A stretch of 53,406 nt of DNA, from NCBI GenBank assembly GCA_016302965.1, contig JAEDMP010000006.1, positions 1-53,406 of the forward strand, in the 5' to 3' direction. Below, one piece after another: positions 23,719-33,532 of this stretch (position 1 is the stretch's first letter; each line of letters begins with the position of its first letter). The notes below the pieces were generated by a model that made no database searches, was not told the origin of the DNA, and was given only the letters and a program-made list of their open reading frames with translations. The position numbers and the translations under genes are program-made. Source of the stretch: Bacteroidaceae bacterium. GTDB lineage: Bacteria; Bacteroidota; Bacteroidia; Bacteroidales; Bacteroidaceae.

Positions 23719-26700
23719 ATGAACAGCAAACATCTGATAGGTATCTGCCTTTTCTTTCTTTCGTGCATAACCACGAAAGCACAGGATTTTTTCAACCTCC
23801 GTGCCGATGAGGTGAGGATAGACTCGTTGCTACCCGTCTTCACCCACAGCATCCCACTGGGCGAGGATTTTCAGGGTTACAGTTATCAGGTGACCATCGA
23901 ATATCCCGAATTTATCGATATGTCGCAGACCGACATCCAGCGATTGCATGCCATTACCACCGACTCGCTGCCCGAGCTGCCAGAAGTGGAAGTACAATTG
24001 TGCATCGAGCGGAAACGGGGCGTGCTGGATGTGAGTTTGGTACCCCTGGTTTACAGAGACGGGCGTTACCAGAAACTCGTGAGTTTTAAACTGGCGGTGA
24101 AGAAGACGCCGCGCGGGGTAGCCAGGGCCGATGCCAGCGATGCCGCCAGCCGTTATGCCTCAACATCGGTACTGGCCAAAGGAACCTGGGCCAAGATCAG
24201 AGTGGCGCAGAGCGGGGTGCATGAGCTGACACTGGAGACAGTGAGAAAAGCAGGATTCAGCGACCTGAACAAAATCAAGATCTACGGCTATGGCGGGGCA
24301 CTGCAACCGGAGACACTGGAGGATGAATATCTCCGTCGGACAGACGACTTGAAGGAGGTGCCTCAATGTATCGTCAACGGCAAACACCTGTTCTACGGAC
24401 AGGGGCCGGTGACCTGGAAATCAAGCAAGAAGCGGGTGCGCAACCCCTACAGTGACTACGGCTACTACTTCATCACGGAGAGCGATGACACCCCGCTGAC
24501 CGTAGACAGCGCCGCCTTTGTCAGTTCGTTCTATCCCTCAGACGATTTCCGCAACACCATTTATGAGGTAGATGACTTCGCCTGGTATGCAGGAGGACGC
24601 AACCTCTATGACGCCCAACTGCTCAGCACGAGCTCTCCCACAACATACCAGCTGAAGGCTCCCGTGACAGGTGCTACCGATGCTACGCTCTACGTGATGC
24701 TCTCTGCCGACACCCCGAGCGGCACCTCATCGGCTACGGTAACCATGAACGGAGAGACGCTGGGCACAGCCACCGTTTCGAAGATGGACACCTACGGCAA
24801 GGCGCAGGCCACACTGAGCACACTGCGGCCCAAGGAGGCGCTACAGGCCACCAACACCATCACCATCCAACAGAAGACTGGCTACAACATGAGGCTCGAC
24901 TATATCGTGCTGCAAACCGAGACGTATGCTCCGGCTCCGTCTCTCTCGACAGAGAGTTTCCCTGCCGCCGAATATGTCTACCGCATCACCAACCAGAACA
25001 TGCACAATCATCAGCCAGTGGATATGGTCATCATCATCCCCACCACGCAGAAACTGCTGCAGCAGGCAGAACGGCTGAAGACGCTGCATGAGAAACAGGA
25101 CCAGATGAGTGTGCGCATCGTACCCGCAGACGAAATCTTCAACGAGTTCTCCAGCGGAACGCCCGACGCCTCAGCCTACAAACGATATATGAAGATGCTC
25201 TACGACCGGGCTGCAACAGCCGAGGAAGCACCCAAATACCTGGTGCTCTTTGGCGACGGAGCCTGGGACAACCGTATGAATCTCTCTCTCTGGAGCAAAT
25301 ACTCACCCGACGACTTCCTGCTCTGCTACGAAAGCGAGAACTCGTTCAATGAGGTGTACTGCTTTGTATCGGACGACTTCTTCTGTATGCTCGATGACAA
25401 CGAAAGCATCATGTCGGGCTCCGAGACTTCATCGTCGAGCTATAAAGGCAAGGCTGACGTTGCCGTGGGACGATTCCCTGTGCGCACAGAACAAGAAGCA
25501 AAAATCATGATGGACAAGGTAGAGGCCTATACGAGCAACAACTCACGCGGCTCTTGGCAGAACACGCTGGTATTCATGGGCGATGACGGCAACAACAATA
25601 TCCACATGGATGCGGCGGAAACAGCTGCACAGATTGTAGAAACCAACTATCCGGCCTATGACGTGAAAAGGATTCACTGGGATGCCTACTCCCGCGTGAC
25701 CTCATCGACTGGATTCGCCTTCCCTGAGGTGGAGAATCTAGTGAAGAAATACATAGAGGAGGGAGCCTTGCTCTTCGACTACAATGGTCACGGAAGTGCT
25801 TACTGTCTCTCGCACGAGTTGTCCATCAAACTATCCAACTTCAAAGATGACAGGAGCGGCAACATGCCACTGTGGATTACTGCCTCCTGCGACGTGATGG
25901 CTTTTGACGGACAGGAGGAGAATATCGGAGAATCGGCCGTACTCAACCCCTACGGAGGAGCCATCGCCTTCTACGGAACCACACGTACAGTGCTCTCCGC
26001 ACAGAATAAACTCATGAACAACGCCTTCATCAAAGAAGTGCTCTCTACCGAAAACGGCGGCATAGGCATGGGAGAGGCCGTGAGAAAAGCCAAGAACAAA
26101 CTGGTAGAAAACAAGACAGACCAGTCGGTGAACAAACTGCAATATACCTTCCTCGGTGACCCTGCCCTGAAACTGGCCACTCCCAAACTGGATATCGTCA
26201 TCGACTCCATCAACGGACAACCGCTATCAGATAACACCATCCAGGTGAAGGCTGGCATGACGGTGAAAGTGGACGGACATGTCGCAGAGGGGGGAGGCGT
26301 GAAAGAGGATTTCTCGGGATTGATACAGATGAAGGTGAAGGATGCCATCGAAACCATCACCTGTAAACTCAACAATACTTCGGATGCAGATGGTGCCAGC
26401 AAAGCATTTGTCTTCCAAGACCGCACCAACGACATCTACAAGGGTAAGGACAGTATCCGAACAGGGCGTTTCTCGTTTACCTTTGCCGTACCCAAGGACA
26501 TCAAATATGAGGATGGAGCCGGACAGATTCTCGTCTTTGCCACCAATGATGACAAGTCGCTCACGGCTCATGGCGACAACGAGAACATCATCTTCAAGGG
26601 AACAGCCGACCTGAATCGCGACTCGGTGGGTCCATCGGTGTTCTGCTACCTCAACTCTACTGGTTTCCGAAATGGTGACAAGGTGAACGCCACTCCCTAT

Positions 26701-27285
26701 TTCGTGGCAGAAATCAGGGATGAGGATGGCATCAATGCAGCTGGCAGCGGCGTGGGTCATGACATCCAGCTTGTTGTGGACAACGACCCGCAGATGACCT
26801 TCAACCTGAACGACTATTTCAACTATGACTTCGGCAGCCACCAGTCGGGACGTGTTGGATACAGTCTGCCCGAACTCTCGCTCGGCAATCACCGTCTGTC
26901 ATTCCGCGTATGGGATGTCCTGAACAATCCATCGACGGCCGAACTCACCTTCCTGGTAGCGGAGGGACAGAAACCACAGGTATTCAGTATCGACTGCACT
27001 CGCAATCCGGCCGTAGGCTCAACAAGTTTCCGCATAACTCACGACCGTATCGGCTCCAATGTGGACATCACCCTCGAGATTATCGACATCTCAGGACGAA
27101 TCCTCTACCGTCGCAGTCAGACAACCGTGCCCGATGAGGCTACATTCACCATGGACTGGGATCTCTGCATTGACGGTGGACGACGGCTCAACACGGGTGT
27201 CTATCTCTACCGCGTGATGCTGAGCGCCGACGGAACCACGGCCACCTCAAAAGCCAAGAAAATCATCATCATCAGTGATAATTAA
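23719..27285 (+). CDS. porU: Type IX secretion system C-terminal signal peptidase/sortase
   Basis: A 1188-residue outer-membrane protease that cuts the C-terminal signal of type IX cargo and attaches the cargo to A-LPS at the cell surface. After a signal peptide (CLFFLSCITTKAQ) comes a long beta-rich N-terminal region, then a gingipain-like peptidase C25 domain. Its catalytic pair is His691 in DYNGHGSAYCLSHE and Cys724 in WITASCDVMAFDG. The C-terminus (IIDISGRILYRRSQ, NTGVYLYRVMLSADG) is itself a CTD-like immunoglobulin fold, as in known PorU. porV follows after 89 bases. Confidence 0.95.
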   Translation: MNSKHLIGICLFFLSCITTKAQDFFNLRADEVRIDSLLPVFTHSIPLGEDFQGYSYQVTIEYPEFIDMSQTDIQRLHAITTDSLPELPEVEVQLCIERKRGVLDVSLVPLVYRDGRYQKLVSFKLAVKKTPRGVARADASDAASRYASTSVLAKGTWAKIRVAQSGVHELTLETVRKAGFSDLNKIKIYGYGGALQPETLEDEYLRRTDDLKEVPQCIVNGKHLFYGQGPVTWKSSKKRVRNPYSDYGYYFITESDDTPLTVDSAAFVSSFYPSDDFRNTIYEVDDFAWYAGGRNLYDAQLLSTSSPTTYQLKAPVTGATDATLYVMLSADTPSGTSSATVTMNGETLGTATVSKMDTYGKAQATLSTLRPKEALQATNTITIQQKTGYNMRLDYIVLQTETYAPAPSLSTESFPAAEYVYRITNQNMHNHQPVDMVIIIPTTQKLLQQAERLKTLHEKQDQMSVRIVPADEIFNEFSSGTPDASAYKRYMKMLYDRAATAEEAPKYLVLFGDGAWDNRMNLSLWSKYSPDDFLLCYESENSFNEVYCFVSDDFFCMLDDNESIMSGSETSSSSYKGKADVAVGRFPVRTEQEAKIMMDKVEAYTSNNSRGSWQNTLVFMGDDGNNNIHMDAAETAAQIVETNYPAYDVKRIHWDAYSRVTSSTGFAFPEVENLVKKYIEEGALLFDYNGHGSAYCLSHELSIKLSNFKDDRSGNMPLWITASCDVMAFDGQEENIGESAVLNPYGGAIAFYGTTRTVLSAQNKLMNNAFIKEVLSTENGGIGMGEAVRKAKNKLVENKTDQSVNKLQYTFLGDPALKLATPKLDIVIDSINGQPLSDNTIQVKAGMTVKVDGHVAEGGGVKEDFSGLIQMKVKDAIETITCKLNNTSDADGASKAFVFQDRTNDIYKGKDSIRTGRFSFTFAVPKDIKYEDGAGQILVFATNDDKSLTAHGDNENIIFKGTADLNRDSVGPSVFCYLNSTGFRNGDKVNATPYFVAEIRDEDGINAAGSGVGHDIQLVVDNDPQMTFNLNDYFNYDFGSHQSGRVGYSLPELSLGNHRLSFRVWDVLNNPSTAELTFLVAEGQKPQVFSIDCTRNPAVGSTSFRITHDRIGSNVDITLEIIDISGRILYRRSQTTVPDEATFTMDWDLCIDGGRRLNTGVYLYRVMLSADGTTATSKAKKIIIISDN

Positions 27286-27374
27286 CGATTTAGATACAAT
27301 AAACAAGCCTTTTGCTCCGTTTATGGAGAAGGTAAAAGAAAAAAATGATTATACGAACCCAAACGTTCAACACA

Positions 27375-28544
27375 ATGAGACATTATTCCCGTTTAGCTGC
27401 TTTGCTGGCAGGCTTCTTGATTGCGGTTGCCGCCAAGGCGCAAGACTATAAACTTTCCAAGTACAATCCCGTAGAACATGCCGTCATCTCGCAGACGATT
27501 GCCCCCGATGCCCGTGCAGCGGGTATGGGCGACGTGGGTGCGGCCACCGACCCTGATGTGAACTCGCAATACTGGAACCCTGCCAAATATCCGTTCTGCA
27601 TCAGCCGTGCCGGCGTGGCATTGAACTATACGCCGTGGCTGCGACAGCTGGTGAACGACATCGACTTGGCTTACGTGGCCGGCTACTACCGCATCGGTGA
27701 CTACAGCGCGGTGTCGGGTTCGCTGCGCTATTTCTCGCTCGGCGAGGTGATGACCAGCACGGATGCCAATGCCATGACGGTGAAACCTTACGAGATGTCA
27801 CTGGATGTGGCCTACTCGATGATGCTGAGCGAGACCTTCTCGCTGGCCGCCGCCATCCGATGGATTTACTCCGACCTGCGCTATGACTATTCGGAGGAAT
27901 CATCGCCTGCATCTGCCTTTGCCGCCGACATTGCCATGTACTACAACAACTACATCAACATCGGCAGCCGTGAATGCCAGTTGGGGCTGGGTATGAACAT
28001 CAGCAACGTGGGTAGCAAGATTTCCTATTTCGGCGACGACCGTAGCCAATTTCTGCCTGCCAACCTGCGCATCGGTGCCTCACTGATGGTGCCCGTCGAC
28101 GAGTATAACCGTTTCACTATCGCTGCGGATGCCAACAAACTGCTGGTACCCACCGTTCCTGCCCAGCTGGAGGGGGAGAGCTCAGCTGACTACCAGGACC
28201 GTGTCATCAAGGAATACAGCGATGTGGGTTCCATCTCGGGTATCTTCAAGAGTTTCAGCGATGCCCCGGGAGGATTCAAAGAGGAGATGGAGGAGATTCA
28301 GTGGAGCGTAGGTGCCGAATACATCTATCACGACCAGTTCTCGCTGCGCGCCGGTTATCACCACCAGAGCGAGAGCAAGGGTAACCTGAAATACTTTACG
28401 GTCGGCGGTGGCTTCCGCATGAATGTGTTTTCACTGGACGTGGGCTATGTCATCTCTACCGCCCAAACCAATCCGCTCGACCAGACCCTGCGCTTCACGT
28501 TGGCCTTCGATATGGATGGCCTGAAAGATTTGTTCAAGCGGTAA
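27375..28544 (+). CDS. porV: Type IX secretion system outer-membrane protein PorV
   Basis: A 389-residue FadL-like beta barrel that carries cargo from the translocon to PorU. A signal peptide (LLAGFLIAVAAKAQ) precedes the family-specific start YKLSKYNPVEHAVISQTIAPDARAAG and GDVGAATDPDVNSQYWNPAKY. The C-terminus is LRFTLAFDMDGLKDLFKR. The ATG at 27375 is preferred over an in-frame ATG ten codons earlier because it starts a proper signal peptide. The porU-porV pair shows that the host exports proteins by type IX secretion. Confidence 0.95.
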   Translation: MRHYSRLAALLAGFLIAVAAKAQDYKLSKYNPVEHAVISQTIAPDARAAGMGDVGAATDPDVNSQYWNPAKYPFCISRAGVALNYTPWLRQLVNDIDLAYVAGYYRIGDYSAVSGSLRYFSLGEVMTSTDANAMTVKPYEMSLDVAYSMMLSETFSLAAAIRWIYSDLRYDYSEESSPASAFAADIAMYYNNYINIGSRECQLGLGMNISNVGSKISYFGDDRSQFLPANLRIGASLMVPVDEYNRFTIAADANKLLVPTVPAQLEGESSADYQDRVIKEYSDVGSISGIFKSFSDAPGGFKEEMEEIQWSVGAEYIYHDQFSLRAGYHHQSESKGNLKYFTVGGGFRMNVFSLDVGYVISTAQTNPLDQTLRFTLAFDMDGLKDLFKR

Positions 28545-28598
28545 ACACTGCCCGGAGAATGTTTTGACAGACACGAACAACAATAATAAGAATAAACT

Positions 28599-29081
28599 AT
28601 GAAGATAAGAGTAGGTTTTGGATTTGACGTACACCGATTGGTGGAAGGAAGAGAACTGTGGTTGGGTGGCATACGTCTGGAACATGCTCTGGGATTGCTG
28701 GGGCATAGCGATGCCGACGTGCTCATCCATGCCATCTGCGACGCACTGCTCGGTGCGGCCAACCTGCGCGACATCGGCTACCACTTCCCTGACACCTCGG
28801 CAGACACGCTGAATATTGACAGCAAGATTCTGCTCGGGAAAACGATGGCTTTGGTGGAGGAGAAGGGATACCGGCTGGGGAATATAGATGCGACAGTCTG
28901 TGCCGAACGCCCCAAGCTCAACCCACATATCCCCGCCATGAAAGCCTGTTTGGCCGAAGTCCTCCACACGGACATTGACAACATCTCCATCAAAGCCACT
29001 ACCACCGAGAAACTGGGTTTCACGGGTAGAGAGGAGGGCATCAGTGCCTATGCCACAGTGCTCATCGAGAAGGCTGACTGA
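28599..29081 (+). CDS. ispF: 2-C-methyl-D-erythritol 2,4-cyclodiphosphate synthase
   Basis: Catalyses the ring-forming fifth step of the non-mevalonate isoprenoid pathway, releasing CMP. The 160-residue length is standard. The zinc ligands are in GFDVHRL (Asp10, His12), the LLGHSDADV stretch supplies another His, and the substrate-loop motifs DIGYHFPDT and IKATTTEKLGFTGREEGI are intact. It follows porV by 54 bases and may be read from the same transcript, with no functional link to secretion. Confidence 0.97.
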   Translation: MKIRVGFGFDVHRLVEGRELWLGGIRLEHALGLLGHSDADVLIHAICDALLGAANLRDIGYHFPDTSADTLNIDSKILLGKTMALVEEKGYRLGNIDATVCAERPKLNPHIPAMKACLAEVLHTDIDNISIKATTTEKLGFTGREEGISAYATVLIEKAD

Positions 29082-29169
29082 CAGGTCTGCGCATTACCTG
29101 CAAGACGACACCTGAATACGTGTTTACAAAATAGAAATGTTTACTGATTAAATGACAGACAGAAGCAAC

Positions 29170-30495
29170 ATGAAACAGCCCCACCTGATGATAGCCACAT
29201 TCTGCATCGGAGCCACTCTCACCTTGGCTTCATGTATCAAAGAAGTAATGAACGAAGAAGAAGCAGAAGTGCCTACGCTGGAACAGACAACCAACAGCCG
29301 ACTGGTGGTGAAAGCTCCCACGATACTTGCCGAGGGGGCAGAAACGGGGGATGCCCAAGTGAGTTATCCCATCCAGATTTATATCTTCAATCAAGAGAAC
29401 AGCTGCGTGGCCACCTCGACAATCGCCACTGCTGAGGAGTCGCTGAATATCCCTCTGCTCGAAGGTACCTATCAGGTCGATGCTGTCGGCGGTGCCAGCA
29501 GCAGCCATTTCAGTCTTCCCACACAGGAAGAAGCCACTCCCCAATCAGAACTTATACTGAAACAGGGCGGTTCAATGCCCGATCTGATGGCGGCCTCACA
29601 TGCCATCACCCTGGTCAAGGGAGGAACCAACCAACTGGCACTCGCCATGAAACGCAAAGTGATGCTCCTTGAGGAAGTGAATATCATCCGTGTCCCCGAT
29701 GACATCAAGGCTGTCAGCGTCACGCTCGTCCCGCTGTATCTGCATCTTTTACTGGATGGCTCCTACAGCAATACTACCGAATCACAGACCATCGAACTGG
29801 CAGATGAGGATGGTGACGGGCAATGGGAGAGTACGGAGCAAGTCCATCTCTTACCGGCTTCACAGGATGGTGCTACCATCACCGTCAACATGACCGATGA
29901 AGACGACGCAGTCACCAGCTACTCCTACTCTACCAGGCAGTCACTCACCGCCAACTACAAAATCAGGATCAATGGTACTTACACGGGGCCTCACGGCATT
30001 ACTCTGACCGGAACCATCACAGGAGCGACCTGGGGAGGTACGCACGACATAGAGTTTGAATTTGACCAAAACGGCTCAACAGATAAGTTGGCAATAGGAA
30101 ATATCTATAAGAAGTGTTATGTGCTGAATACGGAAAATGCCGAAACAGAGACAAAGTACCGGCTGTTTTCGCTGAAAGCAACGGAATGTAACTCTACGAT
30201 TACAGACGAGATTTCTCCTTTACTTTTGGAAATCAAGAATGAAGTGGGCATAGACGAAGGGAACACATGGGGCGTGTTGAGAACGACTGATACCCCCTAT
30301 ATCGAAGCCAATCTTGATGCCATCAATGAAATCCTCACTGCTGAAGGTGCGATTCCCTTCAGTGAAGGAAGTTACTGGATGGTATACAGTTCTGGATATA
30401 AATTCTACCAGGTAAGCGACGGGAAATTTGTCCCAAGCAATGCTACCTCCGGCTATGTACGCGGTTTCACGACACTCACCCGCAGCCTGCCCTAA
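29170..30495 (+). CDS. Lipoprotein, possibly fimbrial-subunit-like
   Basis: A 441-residue lipoprotein (lipobox LTLASC) with two beta-sandwich-like regions. The N-terminal part (VSYPIQIYIFNQENSCVATSTI, then LNIPLLEGTYQVDAVGG) resembles the carrier domain seen in FimB/Mfa2 and related Bacteroidales surface proteins. The region near residues 250-310 (YKIRINGTYTGPHGITLTGTITGATWGG) looks like a second such module. No exact family could be fixed. It may start six codons earlier at 29152; 29170 gives the better signal peptide. It ends before a strong bidirectional hairpin. Confidence 0.75.
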   Translation: MKQPHLMIATFCIGATLTLASCIKEVMNEEEAEVPTLEQTTNSRLVVKAPTILAEGAETGDAQVSYPIQIYIFNQENSCVATSTIATAEESLNIPLLEGTYQVDAVGGASSSHFSLPTQEEATPQSELILKQGGSMPDLMAASHAITLVKGGTNQLALAMKRKVMLLEEVNIIRVPDDIKAVSVTLVPLYLHLLLDGSYSNTTESQTIELADEDGDGQWESTEQVHLLPASQDGATITVNMTDEDDAVTSYSYSTRQSLTANYKIRINGTYTGPHGITLTGTITGATWGGTHDIEFEFDQNGSTDKLAIGNIYKKCYVLNTENAETETKYRLFSLKATECNSTITDEISPLLLEIKNEVGIDEGNTWGVLRTTDTPYIEANLDAINEILTAEGAIPFSEGSYWMVYSSGYKFYQVSDGKFVPSNATSGYVRGFTTLTRSLP

Positions 30496-30520
30496 GAAAA
30501 CCGAATCTATCAAATCACAG

Positions 30521-30562
30521 CAAGCCCCCGATGCTTACGCTTCTGTAAACATCGGGGGCTTG
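30521..30562. terminator. Bidirectional hairpin between convergent genes
   Basis: A 13-bp perfect stem (CAAGCCCCCGATG 30521-30533 with 30550-30562), with an inner TTAC/GTAA extension inside the loop. It lies between the rightward lipoprotein (stop 30495) and the leftward glycosyltransferase (stop 30606). There is no long U-run, but the stability and position fit a shared terminator. Confidence 0.7.
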
Positions 30563-30605
30563 TCTGTATGTGGTTTACAGCTTTATAGGCATCAAAGCCC
30601 CATAG

Positions 30606-31622
30606 TCAGACATGCATCCATTTTCTGACACGCTGACGAACAGCCTTTGCTATGGTCTTGAAATTGCCACGGCAAAGGTTGAGCCACAACTCCTCTAAGG
30701 AATAGCAAACCTTGACAAAGGGATGATCCCAGGCATACACCTTATACATACGCTTGCGATAATCCGCCTGTTCCATCACGTAGGGCGGATGCTGCAAAGG
30801 AAAAGCCAGTTGATGGCGATCCATCGTGAAGATATAGCGCAGCTGGTGGGGCATGGTGTCCAAGGTGGACGACTGGAAATGGGTGGACTCACCGCTGAAT
30901 CCCACATTGTTAATCAGATTACGACGGGGCATGATGGCCAACTGCGACTGCAGGAGCAGGGCCGCCTGGAAGATGGTCTCAAAATAAGCCTTGCCTGTGG
31001 CCGCATGGCCACGGAAAGTGCGCATCGTGCATCGGCGCAGACGGCGCTCCGCTATGAGCTGCTCCAGTTGCCGCTCAGTCTTTCCTCCATCCAAAAACGA
31101 ATAGTGCTCATCCCATTTCTCCACTACCCTACGCCATGAGGCCCAGCCCCAGATGCTAAAGGCAGAGGTGAAGAAATAGGAGTAGGGCATATCAGGCGTC
31201 TCCTCATCTATGTTGAAGCCTGCCACCATACCGATGCGGTCATCGTGTTCATATCGGTCGAGCATCTCCTTGCAGAAGGGGAAGAAAGCCTGGCTCGGCA
31301 CCACATCATCCTCCAGCACGATACACTTGTCGACCAGGGAGAAAGCCCATCGGTGGGCGATGAATCCCGAAGGGTCACAGCCCACGTTGCGTTCCTGATA
31401 GAAGCGGTGCACTTCGCACTGCCAGTCAATGTCTTCGGCAATGCGGCGGCAAGCCTCGATACCGGGTTTGTCCTTGTCGGAGCGGGGTCCGTCCTGATAG
31501 AGGAGCAAGCGGGCAGGACGCGCCTTCTTCACCTCGTGGAAAACCTGTTGAAAGGTTTCCACGCGGCAGAAGAAGATGAGCAAAACCGCCACTTCATGCT
31601 GGGCTGGATGCAGTTCGTTCAT
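30606..31622 (-). CDS. Glycosyltransferase-like protein (HlpA-related, GT-A fold)
   Basis: A 338-residue cytoplasmic protein. It opens with VAVLLIFFCRVETFQQVFHEV, a nucleotide-sugar-binding beta strand and helix, and has the DxD-like metal motif in CIVLEDDVVPSQAFF near residue 95. FSIWGWASWRRVVEKWD near 155 is typical of the HlpA-like/GT2-related group. It should transfer a sugar to a surface glycan, but donor and acceptor are unknown. The ATG at 31622 is chosen over an in-frame TTG five codons earlier. A small lipoprotein gene precedes it by 22 bases. Confidence 0.8.
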   Translation of the reverse strand: MNELHPAQHEVAVLLIFFCRVETFQQVFHEVKKARPARLLLYQDGPRSDKDKPGIEACRRIAEDIDWQCEVHRFYQERNVGCDPSGFIAHRWAFSLVDKCIVLEDDVVPSQAFFPFCKEMLDRYEHDDRIGMVAGFNIDEETPDMPYSYFFTSAFSIWGWASWRRVVEKWDEHYSFLDGGKTERQLEQLIAERRLRRCTMRTFRGHAATGKAYFETIFQAALLLQSQLAIMPRRNLINNVGFSGESTHFQSSTLDTMPHQLRYIFTMDRHQLAFPLQHPPYVMEQADYRKRMYKVYAWDHPFVKVCYSLEELWLNLCRGNFKTIAKAVRQRVRKWMHV

Positions 31623-31644
31623 GGCGTAAAGGGGCAATTAAGCG

Positions 31645-32130
31645 TTATTTGGAATCGTCGTTGCGGCTTTCATAAAGCAGGTCGAGACGCGGAGTATAGG
31701 TATTCTCCAACACCAGTGTCACGATGCCCTTCTTGGTCTTGAAGCGGGCCTCACGATGGTCTTCGGTATTCACAGGCATGTAAGGATTCATGTCGAGTTC
31801 CTTGATGAGTTGCTCGCGCATGGTCTGGAAGAGCTGACGGGTGCTGTCGTTATAAGTAGCCTCATAACTCTCCTGTATGGAGACGATGGTGTCGTTCTGC
31901 GCCTTGACGATGACCTGCATCACGCTGCCAGGCTTCAGGAACACCACGGTACCCTTCTCATGGTTGGAGGTATCAACCACCAGTCCCTGACGGGTCATCG
32001 AGTCCACGAAAGCCTTGCAGGGAGTGGCCATGGAGACTCCCCTGTAATCGAGATATTCACGGTCGCCGCTACAGGCGCTCAAGGTAACGGCAGCAACGGC
32101 TGCCAGCATCATTTTTTTGAGTGTAATCAT
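31645..32130 (-). CDS. Small lipoprotein of unknown function
   Basis: A 161-residue lipoprotein: MITLKKMMLAAVAAVTLSAC gives a textbook signal and lipobox. The mature part is a mixed alpha/beta domain with no family I recognise; SMATPCKAFVDSM and NDTIVSIQESYEATYNDS are its most distinctive stretches. It lies 69 bases downstream of the DUF2264 gene and 22 bases upstream of the glycosyltransferase, all leftward, so the three may be co-transcribed. Confidence 0.82.
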   Translation of the reverse strand: MITLKKMMLAAVAAVTLSACSGDREYLDYRGVSMATPCKAFVDSMTRQGLVVDTSNHEKGTVVFLKPGSVMQVIVKAQNDTIVSIQESYEATYNDSTRQLFQTMREQLIKELDMNPYMPVNTEDHREARFKTKKGIVTLVLENTYTPRLDLLYESRNDDSK

Positions 32131-32199
32131 AAAAAAATCGAAGTCGTTAAGTATAAATGTTCTGACGAAAAGTGACCATGGGCGAACCCATCCGAGGGA

Positions 32200-33459
32200 T
32201 TACCACTTGTCTTTGGTGGTGATGTCGTCGGCCCAACGGTGGTCTTTGGGGAAGGGCTGGCCTCCCCAGGCCTTGATTTGGGTCCAGGGCTGGGCAGCAT
32301 CGGCCCAGAAAGGATGGGTGGCAGGCAGACCTAAGGGCATGAATGCCAACGAGGTCATATAGAGAGAGCCGTTGTTGGTATACCAGTCGGCCGTGTTGGG
32401 CTGCGAACCGCAGAAACCGATGGTGAGATAGCCACCCTCGTTGAAGTTCTGCTGCTGGTCGAACATGCGGTGCATCACCTTGGTCAAGGCGGCACGCACC
32501 TGTCCGTTGCTCAGATCTTTAGGCAGTTTCTCATACCATGCCATCAAGGCTAAGGGCTGCATGGCGGCCAGACGATAGGGAGTGGAGCGGCCGATGACGG
32601 GGAAGGTGCCTTCGGGGGAGATGAAACGTTCGAGGATAATGGCAAACTTCTGTGCGCGTTTCAGAGCACGGTCGTAATACTTCTGGTAGTCGAGACGCGT
32701 ATTGGCCTTGGCATCGACCATCGCCTTGAGGGTTTCCAGATACATGGCATGGAACACATAACTGCTATAATAGTCGAAGGCAAATACAGGACCGTCAGCA
32801 TACCATCCGTCTCCCACATACCATTCTTCCACCTTTCGGCAGGCAGTATTCACACGGAACTCGTCATACTGGCCGCCAGCCTTGGCAATGAAGCTCTCGA
32901 TGACCGAAGAGAAGAGGAACCAGTTGGTATAGGGAGGATCGATGGAGCGCAGCTTCTGGAACTCCCTGATATAACGTAGCTTGGTGACATCATCAAGCGG
33001 CACCCAGAGTTGGTCGTAGGCACGCAGGAAGCTCTCTGCGATATAGGCGGCATCCACCAGGTTCTGTCCGGCTGAACCCCAACAGAGATAATCGGGCGAC
33101 TGGGGGTCAACGCTGTTCTTATAGCTGGCCAGCGCCCACGTTCTGAGCTGTTTGCGCTGCTGTCCCTCGGGGGTCTCGTCATCGGGCAGAGTCAACCAGG
33201 GAGCGATACCAGCCATCAGTCGGCCGAAGGTCTCCATGAACACCACATTCCGGTTACGGTTGTCGAAGGTGGGACTGAACTCCGTCTGCATATTCTTCTG
33301 CAGTTCACCCTTGGCCATATTCTCCAATACAGGTTGCGACATCTTCCATGCCAGCGTACACCAGTATTCGCGGTCACTTACTTCTTTTTTGGCCTTCTTG
33401 GCCTGAACGGGCAGCAGCGCCATCATCAGGGCAGCAGCCATCATGAATAGAGTTTTCAT
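32200..33459 (-). CDS. DUF2264 domain protein, exported
   Basis: A 419-residue protein with an N-terminal signal peptide (LFMMAAALMMALLPVQA). The mature region matches DUF2264 proteins: VFMETFGRLMAGIAPWL, SPDYLCWGSAGQNLVDAAY, YTNWFLFSSVIESF, DGWYADGPVFAFDYYSSYVFH and NEGGYLTIGFCGSQPN. This all-helical barrel-like fold resembles some polysaccharide lyases and unsaturated-glycan hydrolases, but no activity is established from sequence. The His and Trp/Tyr-rich motifs line up with a carbohydrate-active pocket (inference). Confidence 0.85.
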   Translation of the reverse strand: MKTLFMMAAALMMALLPVQAKKAKKEVSDREYWCTLAWKMSQPVLENMAKGELQKNMQTEFSPTFDNRNRNVVFMETFGRLMAGIAPWLTLPDDETPEGQQRKQLRTWALASYKNSVDPQSPDYLCWGSAGQNLVDAAYIAESFLRAYDQLWVPLDDVTKLRYIREFQKLRSIDPPYTNWFLFSSVIESFIAKAGGQYDEFRVNTACRKVEEWYVGDGWYADGPVFAFDYYSSYVFHAMYLETLKAMVDAKANTRLDYQKYYDRALKRAQKFAIILERFISPEGTFPVIGRSTPYRLAAMQPLALMAWYEKLPKDLSNGQVRAALTKVMHRMFDQQQNFNEGGYLTIGFCGSQPNTADWYTNNGSLYMTSLAFMPLGLPATHPFWADAAQPWTQIKAWGGQPFPKDHRWADDITTKDKW

Positions 33460-33532
33460 TAGATAGGAAAGTTAATTGATAATATTGATAAAAAAAATGG
33501 GAATAGTGTCAGTTACTTGTCCATGATAAGGG